Below, piece by piece: positions 6,595 through 9,809 of a stretch of 9,809 bases of DNA. The stretch is from the NCBI GenBank assembly GCA_018665625.1, contig JABJCF010000551.1, positions 1-9,809 of the forward strand, given 5' to 3'. A model generated the notes under the pieces. That model made no database searches. It was given only the letters and a program-made list of their open reading frames with translations, and was not told where the DNA came from. Within the stretch, counting starts at the first letter, position 1. The number at the start of each line of letters is the position of its first letter. The position numbers and the translations under genes are program-made. The stretch is from Nitrospina sp. Lineage in GTDB: Bacteria > Nitrospinota > Nitrospinia > Nitrospinales > VA-1.

Positions 6595-6631
6595 AAAAAG
6601 AGGGGTTTGAAAAAGTAAACTTTGAGAGGTT

Positions 6632-7129
6632 ATGAGCGTGGGAAAAGAACAAATCAATAAAATATATATTTGGTTGGCAATCGGTTTTATTCTTATGCTG
6701 CCTTTTTTTTACTTTGATTACAGCCCAAAAGATAATGTTGAGCTTAGAAAAGGCATTGCGGTGGTAAGATATATGTCAGCGCAGCGTCAGTTGCAACGCT
6801 CCAGCTTCTTGGTGGCTTACCCAGAAGGAACTCCCGAGCAATTTCTTGACTGGATGTTCTCCCCTATGGGAGCCGCAGAATGGCCACCTTATGAAGGGGG
6901 TTTAGAGTTCAGTCCTGAAGAAGAAAAAATGGTTCGAAAAACAGGAATGCCATTTATCCCGGCCGGTCTTTTATTGATTCCTCATGAGCCGGATACGGAG
7001 AATGGAAGGCAGGTGGTGGTTAGTGCCGATGCCGAGACCCGTTTTTTAATTGCCGAAGGTTATGAAAGCCCTTCCGACCCACCCGTCCTTGTAAAGGAGT
7101 GGGCTTTCCCTGAAATGGGAGGAGAATAG
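6632..7129 (+). CDS. Single-pass membrane protein of unknown function
   Basis: I do not recognise this 165-residue protein. A short N-terminal basic segment precedes one hydrophobic segment (about 11-28, IYIWLAIGFILMLPFFYF), followed by a soluble domain of about 135 residues. This suggests an N-in anchor with a periplasmic domain. That domain is rich in Pro, Glu and aromatics and includes MPFIPAGLLLIPHEPD (106-121) and a strand-rich end (GRQVVVSADAETRFLIAEGY). No Cys and no catalytic signature are visible. ATG 6632 lies only two bases after GAGAGG, whereas GTG 6638 would have eight-base spacing, so translation may begin at GTG, making it two residues shorter. The FGE-like and cupredoxin genes follow on the same strand (46-base and 4-base gaps), suggesting one envelope-directed operon. 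Confidence 0.8.
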   Translation: MSVGKEQINKIYIWLAIGFILMLPFFYFDYSPKDNVELRKGIAVVRYMSAQRQLQRSSFLVAYPEGTPEQFLDWMFSPMGAAEWPPYEGGLEFSPEEEKMVRKTGMPFIPAGLLLIPHEPDTENGRQVVVSADAETRFLIAEGYESPSDPPVLVKEWAFPEMGGE

Positions 7130-7175
7130 ACCTATTTTATCTGGATATAAATTTTGTCGGGAAACCTTAAGGTTG

Positions 7176-7904
7176 ATGGTGTTGCTTTTTTGTGTGTGGG
7201 TTTCCTCTTATGCAGTTGCTTTTTCTGGAACAACGAACCCAGAGAATCTCAATATGATTTTTCTGGAACCGGGTTGCTTTCAAATGGGCAGCGAAGAATT
7301 TGTTTCTGAAGAGCCAATCCATAATGTTTGTGTGTCATCATTTTATCTTGATAAGTTTGAAGTGAGCCAGGGGAACTTTGAATCGGTGATGGAGATTAAT
7401 CCCTCCACACTTAAAGGTCCTGATTTTCCAGTAGTGAATGTTTCATGGATTGAAGCAAAACAATATTGTCGAAAAAAGGGCGGAAGGTTGCCCTCTGAGG
7501 CGGAGTGGGAATATGCCAACCGCGCCGGGACAAGCACCTCCTATTTCTGGGGTGACAATATGGAAGGCGATTTTGCATGGTACAAGGAAAACTCTTTGGC
7601 GGTTATGCACACGGTGGGAGAAAAGAGGGCCAACCCATGGGGGTTTTACGACATGAATGGAAACGTATGGGAGTGGGTTGCAGACTGGTACCGTGAAGAT
7701 TATTACGAGACCAGCGCCCTATTAGACCCCGACTACAATCCTCAGGGGCCACCAGCGGGCCAGTTTTTAATTATCCGAGGTGGGTCCTATAAAGATGATC
7801 CTTTTTTCCTAAGATCCGCTACCCGGTTTTGGTATGAGCCTATTATTAAGGCGGGTGACTTGGGTTTTCGTTGCGCTGCTGACCCGACAAAAGAGGTGAA
7901 ATAA
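7176..7904 (+). CDS. Exported FGE-sulfatase (SUMF1)-fold protein lacking catalytic cysteines
   Basis: A 242-residue protein with a signal peptide (about 1-16, ending SSYAVAFS) and one formylglycine-generating-enzyme/sulfatase-type domain. Typical fold landmarks are present: PGCFQMGS (32-39), FYLDKFEVSQGNF (56-68), PVVNVSWIEAKQYC (85-98), GRLPSEAEWEYANRAG (103-118), YDMNGNVWEWVADWY (158-172), IIRGGSY (199-205) and GFRCA (230-234). True FGEs have two active-site Cys after RGGSW; here RGGSYKDDPFFLRSATR (201-217) has none, so it should not convert Cys to formylglycine. Similar domains occur in NirV (near copper nitrite reductases), PvdO and EgtB. The cupredoxin gene four bases downstream makes a NirV-like, copper-related role attractive but unproven. 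Start choice: ATG 7176, with TTG 7173 and GTG 7179 as alternatives; AAGG at 7169-7172 is best spaced for GTG. Confidence 0.88.
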   Translation: MVLLFCVWVSSYAVAFSGTTNPENLNMIFLEPGCFQMGSEEFVSEEPIHNVCVSSFYLDKFEVSQGNFESVMEINPSTLKGPDFPVVNVSWIEAKQYCRKKGGRLPSEAEWEYANRAGTSTSYFWGDNMEGDFAWYKENSLAVMHTVGEKRANPWGFYDMNGNVWEWVADWYREDYYETSALLDPDYNPQGPPAGQFLIIRGGSYKDDPFFLRSATRFWYEPIIKAGDLGFRCAADPTKEVK

Positions 7905-7908
7905 AATA

Positions 7909-8253
7909 ATGCATTTTGGCATCTTAATATTAAAGGTTGTTTTAGTTTCTCTTTTTATTTTTATCCCACCTGTAAAAGCAGAAGTGATTGAAGTAGAAAT
8001 TTTTAAATCAACATTTATTCCTACAGTGGTGAAAGTTAAAAGAGGGGACACTGTAAAGTGGGTGAACAAAGAAGAACTGCTGCATACGGTTACCAGTGGC
8101 AAATCACCCATTCACGATGAAAAATTTAATGTCAGTTTTCTTGTAAAGGAATATGAGGTAAAGGTTGATTGGCCAGCGGGTGTGATTGATTATTATTGTG
8201 CTATTCACAATGCCACTATGCGTGGTGTGATTGTGGTAGAGGATAAACCATAA
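7909..8253 (+). CDS. Exported plastocyanin/pseudoazurin-like type-1 copper protein
   Basis: A 114-residue cupredoxin, probably a periplasmic electron carrier. The signal peptide spans about 1-24 with a PVKA|EV cleavage site. The mature domain has the family strand FIPTVVKVKRGDTVKWVN (36-53), and all four type-1 copper ligands can be assigned: H59 (LLHTVTSG), C97 and H100 (YYCAIH) and M104 (NATMRG). The spacing C-x2-H-x3-M lies between plastocyanin (x4) and amicyanin (x2), as in many small bacterial blue-copper-like proteins. GVIVVED completes the last strand. It begins four bases after the FGE-like gene stop, with GAGG about 12 bases upstream of the ATG inside that gene, so co-expression is very likely. 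The redox partner is not in the window. Confidence 0.93.
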   Translation: MHFGILILKVVLVSLFIFIPPVKAEVIEVEIFKSTFIPTVVKVKRGDTVKWVNKEELLHTVTSGKSPIHDEKFNVSFLVKEYEVKVDWPAGVIDYYCAIHNATMRGVIVVEDKP

Positions 8254-8278
8254 AATAAACGGGTAAGTGTTAGTGATA

Positions 8279-8307
8279 TTGACTTTATGCGTTTTATGAA
8301 ATAAATT
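8279..8307 (+). promoter_or_regulatory. Candidate sigma-70 promoter for pentapeptide-repeat gene 2
   Basis: TTGACT (8279-8284; 5 of 6 to consensus) and TAAATT (8302-8307; 4 of 6) are separated by exactly 17 bases, in the 112-base gap before ATG 8366. It would give a leader of about 50 bases and would let this gene be transcribed separately from the cupredoxin gene. Confidence 0.4.
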
Positions 8308-8365
8308 TAGTCCAAAATATCTTTTCTGTTTAGTCATATAAATTTGTAGATGATTGGAAGTAGAG

Positions 8366-8884
8366 ATGTCTAAAGACAAAGTAGGAAATCTAAAGTTTGC
8401 CAAGAAAGACCTTCGCTTTGCTGATTTTAGAGGTGCCACCCTTGTTGAAGCTAACTTGAGCGAAACCAATCTCACGGAAGCAGATTTAAGAGAGGCCGAT
8501 TTACAAGGCGCAAATTTAAGTAAGGCAAATATGCAGGGGACTTTTCTAAGAGATGCAAACCTTCGCGGTGCCGACCTTAGTCTTGTCACAAACCTTTTAG
8601 CTGTTGATGTTGAGTCTGCTTATATAGACAAAGTAAGTACGTTCCCCTCCTATATCCAAATAAGATGGAAATCCGATCGGGAGTATACTTGCAAAGATAT
8701 TATTCCCAGGGAAAAGAGCGGAAGAAGAGAAAAGGGTAGAAGGTTCAAAGATAAATCAAGACTTTGGGGGAATCGACGGAAGAGCTCTGACAGGCGAGCT
8801 GAAGAAGACCGTCGAGCTGCAGCAAAAAAGTTAAAAGATAAAAAAGCCAAGGCCAAGAAAGAAAAAGAGGCTAAAAAAAAGTAA
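8366..8884 (+). CDS. Pentapeptide-repeat protein 2, with C-terminal cap and long basic tail
   Basis: A 172-residue protein. Pentapeptide repeats fill about residues 6-72 (for example ATLVEANLSETNLTEADLRE, 24-43). A cap follows, DVESAYIDKVSTFPSYIQIR (81-100), then WKSDREY. A long tail (about 113-172) is rich in Lys and Arg, with RRKSSDRRAEEDRRAAAKK (137-155) and a poly-Lys end. The cap aligns with that of the pentapeptide protein at 4777-5487: NL, VESA, D, P-Y, I, WK and a terminal Y are shared in order. There is no signal peptide. ATG 8366 was chosen because GGAAG lies five bases upstream; an in-frame TTG at 8354 is possible but poorly supported. The tail suggests binding to nucleic acid, ribosome or an acidic surface, which is inference only. 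Confidence 0.9.
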   Translation: MSKDKVGNLKFAKKDLRFADFRGATLVEANLSETNLTEADLREADLQGANLSKANMQGTFLRDANLRGADLSLVTNLLAVDVESAYIDKVSTFPSYIQIRWKSDREYTCKDIIPREKSGRREKGRRFKDKSRLWGNRRKSSDRRAEEDRRAAAKKLKDKKAKAKKEKEAKKK

Positions 8885-8895
8885 GCCTTTTCCTG

Positions 8896-8912
8896 CCAAA
8901 AAAGTTTTTTGG
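8896..8912. repeat. 17-base palindrome after the pentapeptide gene
   Basis: CCAAAAAA-G-TTTTTTGG is perfectly symmetric about one central base and lies 12 bases after the pentapeptide gene stop. As RNA the hairpin would be A-T rich with a very small loop, and no T-run follows, so it is a poor intrinsic terminator. As DNA it could be an operator-like or bidirectional terminator element. The rest of the 161-base gap holds only the promoter-like boxes listed separately. Confidence 0.25.
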
Positions 8913-8964
8913 ATTCATTTCTGTTGCACCTGATTTCTCCCGGATTAAAAAATTTGTAAAGTAT

Positions 8965-8993
8965 TTGCTGGATTCCCTACAAAGATATATTAT
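8965..8993 (+). promoter_or_regulatory. Weak promoter candidate upstream of the Rieske-glutamate synthase gene
   Basis: TTGCTG (8965-8970; 3 of 6) and TATTAT (8988-8993; 5 of 6) are spaced by 17 bases, 52 bases ahead of ATG 9046. The -35 is weak, so this is only a position-supported suggestion. Confidence 0.3.
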
Positions 8994-9045
8994 TTGAGTC
9001 GTAGGCCTCCTATGGAAAATCAACCTAATATCTTGGAAACCCATT

Positions 9046-9809
9046 ATGAAAAAAGTCGCTGTTGCTGATTGGAAAAAACTTGCTGATCGGGACCCCACCT
9101 ATGCACTAGTCGCTAATGTGGATCTGGTAATCGTAAAATATGATGAAGAAGTATCGGTTTTCTATGGAAGATGTTTGCATAGAGGGGCTTTGTTGGCGGA
9201 TGGTTTTATTAAAAACGATAATCTGATTTGTGGAGTACACCATTGGGACTTCCGCTATGACACTGGGGTTAGCGAATATGACAACGATGAACGTTTGGTC
9301 AAATTTAATGCCTGGGTTGAAGGTGGGCAAGTTCTGGTAGACGAGATTGAGATAAGTGAATGGGAGAAGGATAATCCTCAACCCTATCAAAGAGATCAGT
9401 ATTTAGGGCTTTATGCTGATACTGAGGGAACTTCAAATGAACCGCATGTGGGGTTCATTCAGTCTTTAGCGAAAGACGGGCTGGAAAAGACCGGTCATCA
9501 TGGCCCTGCATCTGCAATGGGAGTCTCGCGGGACGAGTTGCCACTTTGGGATGATATTCAAATTGTAACCGCGCAGATTTCTAAATTCCCGCACCTCGAT
9601 GATGTAGAAGTGGGCACGGAAACCATCATTGGGCCTTCAGCTAAAAAACCTTTGAAATTAAAAATTCCCCTGTTTGTATCTGATATGAGCTTTGGGGCAC
9701 TTTCAGAAGAAGCCAAACTGTCTTTGGCTAAGGGCGCTCAATTGGCGGGGACGGGAATTTGTTCCGGCGAAGGGGGCATGCTACCTGAAGAGCAGGAAGC
9801 AAATTCAAG
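9046..9809 (+). CDS. Rieske [2Fe-2S] domain fused to FMN-type glutamate synthase domain, 3'-truncated by window edge
   Basis: I read 254 codons. Residues about 5-100 are a Rieske domain with the cluster-binding set C43-x-H45 (RCLHRGALL) and C62-x2-H65 (CGVHHWDF), separated by the usual 16 residues. A linker (about 100-165) leads to a GltB/GltS-type FMN-binding domain: DDIQIVTAQISKFPHLDD (169-186), IPLFVSDMSFGALSEEAK (207-224) and GTGICSGEGGMLPEE (235-249), the family's (G/P)-SGEGG region. The rest, including the iron-sulfur loop if present, is outside. No class-II glutaminase domain precedes it, so it would need free ammonia or another substrate. The start is ATG 9046: a TGA at 8995 closes the frame upstream with no alternative ATG, GTG or TTG between. 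GGA about 11 bases upstream is a weak ribosome site. The overall chemistry is unproven. Confidence 0.88.
   Translation, partial: MKKVAVADWKKLADRDPTYALVANVDLVIVKYDEEVSVFYGRCLHRGALLADGFIKNDNLICGVHHWDFRYDTGVSEYDNDERLVKFNAWVEGGQVLVDEIEISEWEKDNPQPYQRDQYLGLYADTEGTSNEPHVGFIQSLAKDGLEKTGHHGPASAMGVSRDELPLWDDIQIVTAQISKFPHLDDVEVGTETIIGPSAKKPLKLKIPLFVSDMSFGALSEEAKLSLAKGAQLAGTGICSGEGGMLPEEQEANS

Noticed and set aside
8104..8589. Minus-strand open frame of 161 codons with SAPLKSA-like repeats
   Set aside because: Its repeats are the antisense of the pentapeptide repeats at 8366-8884 and it also crosses the cupredoxin gene; no signal supports it.
8360..8600. DNA tandem repeat or CRISPR-like periodicity
   Set aside because: The 15-base periodicity follows from pentapeptide codons and is degenerate at the base level; there are no spacers.
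9106..9390. Minus-strand open frame of 94 codons
   Set aside because: It is antisense to the Rieske domain, whose CxH and CxxH motifs are clear on the plus strand.

Overview
The window is AT-rich bacterial DNA with dense, short-spaced genes on both strands. I read 13 protein-coding genes. The first (hflX) and last (a Rieske/glutamate-synthase fusion) run off the window edges. I see no rRNA, tRNA, insertion sequence, CRISPR array or phage gene. Three exported or membrane-anchored proteins (coiled-coil protein, cupredoxin, FGE-like protein) fit a Gram-negative cell. A marine Nitrospinota- or deltaproteobacteria-like host is my guess from the gene mix, but nothing here fixes the lineage. TTG and GTG starts are frequent.

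Region 1 (1-3141, minus strand): a long exported coiled-coil protein with a TPR-like C-terminus, then a stand-alone cyclic-nucleotide-binding-domain protein, then the ribosome-associated GTPase HflX. All read leftward. Region 2 (3142-4055, plus): a divergent pair, a STAS-like (DUF4325-type) protein and a small TPR protein one base apart. Region 3 (4066-4762): trmL, a tRNA 2'-O-methyltransferase, on the minus strand, and divergent from it a 60-residue CPXCG zinc-ribbon protein.

Region 4 (4777-6468, minus): a G3E/CobW-type GTPase metallochaperone followed 21 bases later by a pentapeptide-repeat protein, with a good sigma-70-like promoter ahead. Region 5 (6469-8884, plus): a 163-base leader with an inverted repeat, a single-pass membrane protein of unknown function, an exported FGE-sulfatase-fold protein lacking the catalytic cysteines, an exported type-1 copper protein, then a second pentapeptide-repeat protein whose C-terminal cap matches that of the first. 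Region 6 (8885-9809, plus): the start of a Rieske [2Fe-2S] domain fused to an FMN-type glutamate synthase domain.

Most of this is housekeeping plus accessory genes. The parts most worth attention are the Rieske-glutamate synthase fusion, the two pentapeptide proteins with a shared cap and basic tail flanking metal-related genes, and the envelope module of membrane protein, FGE-like protein and cupredoxin. I did not find a convincing new defence or mobile system.
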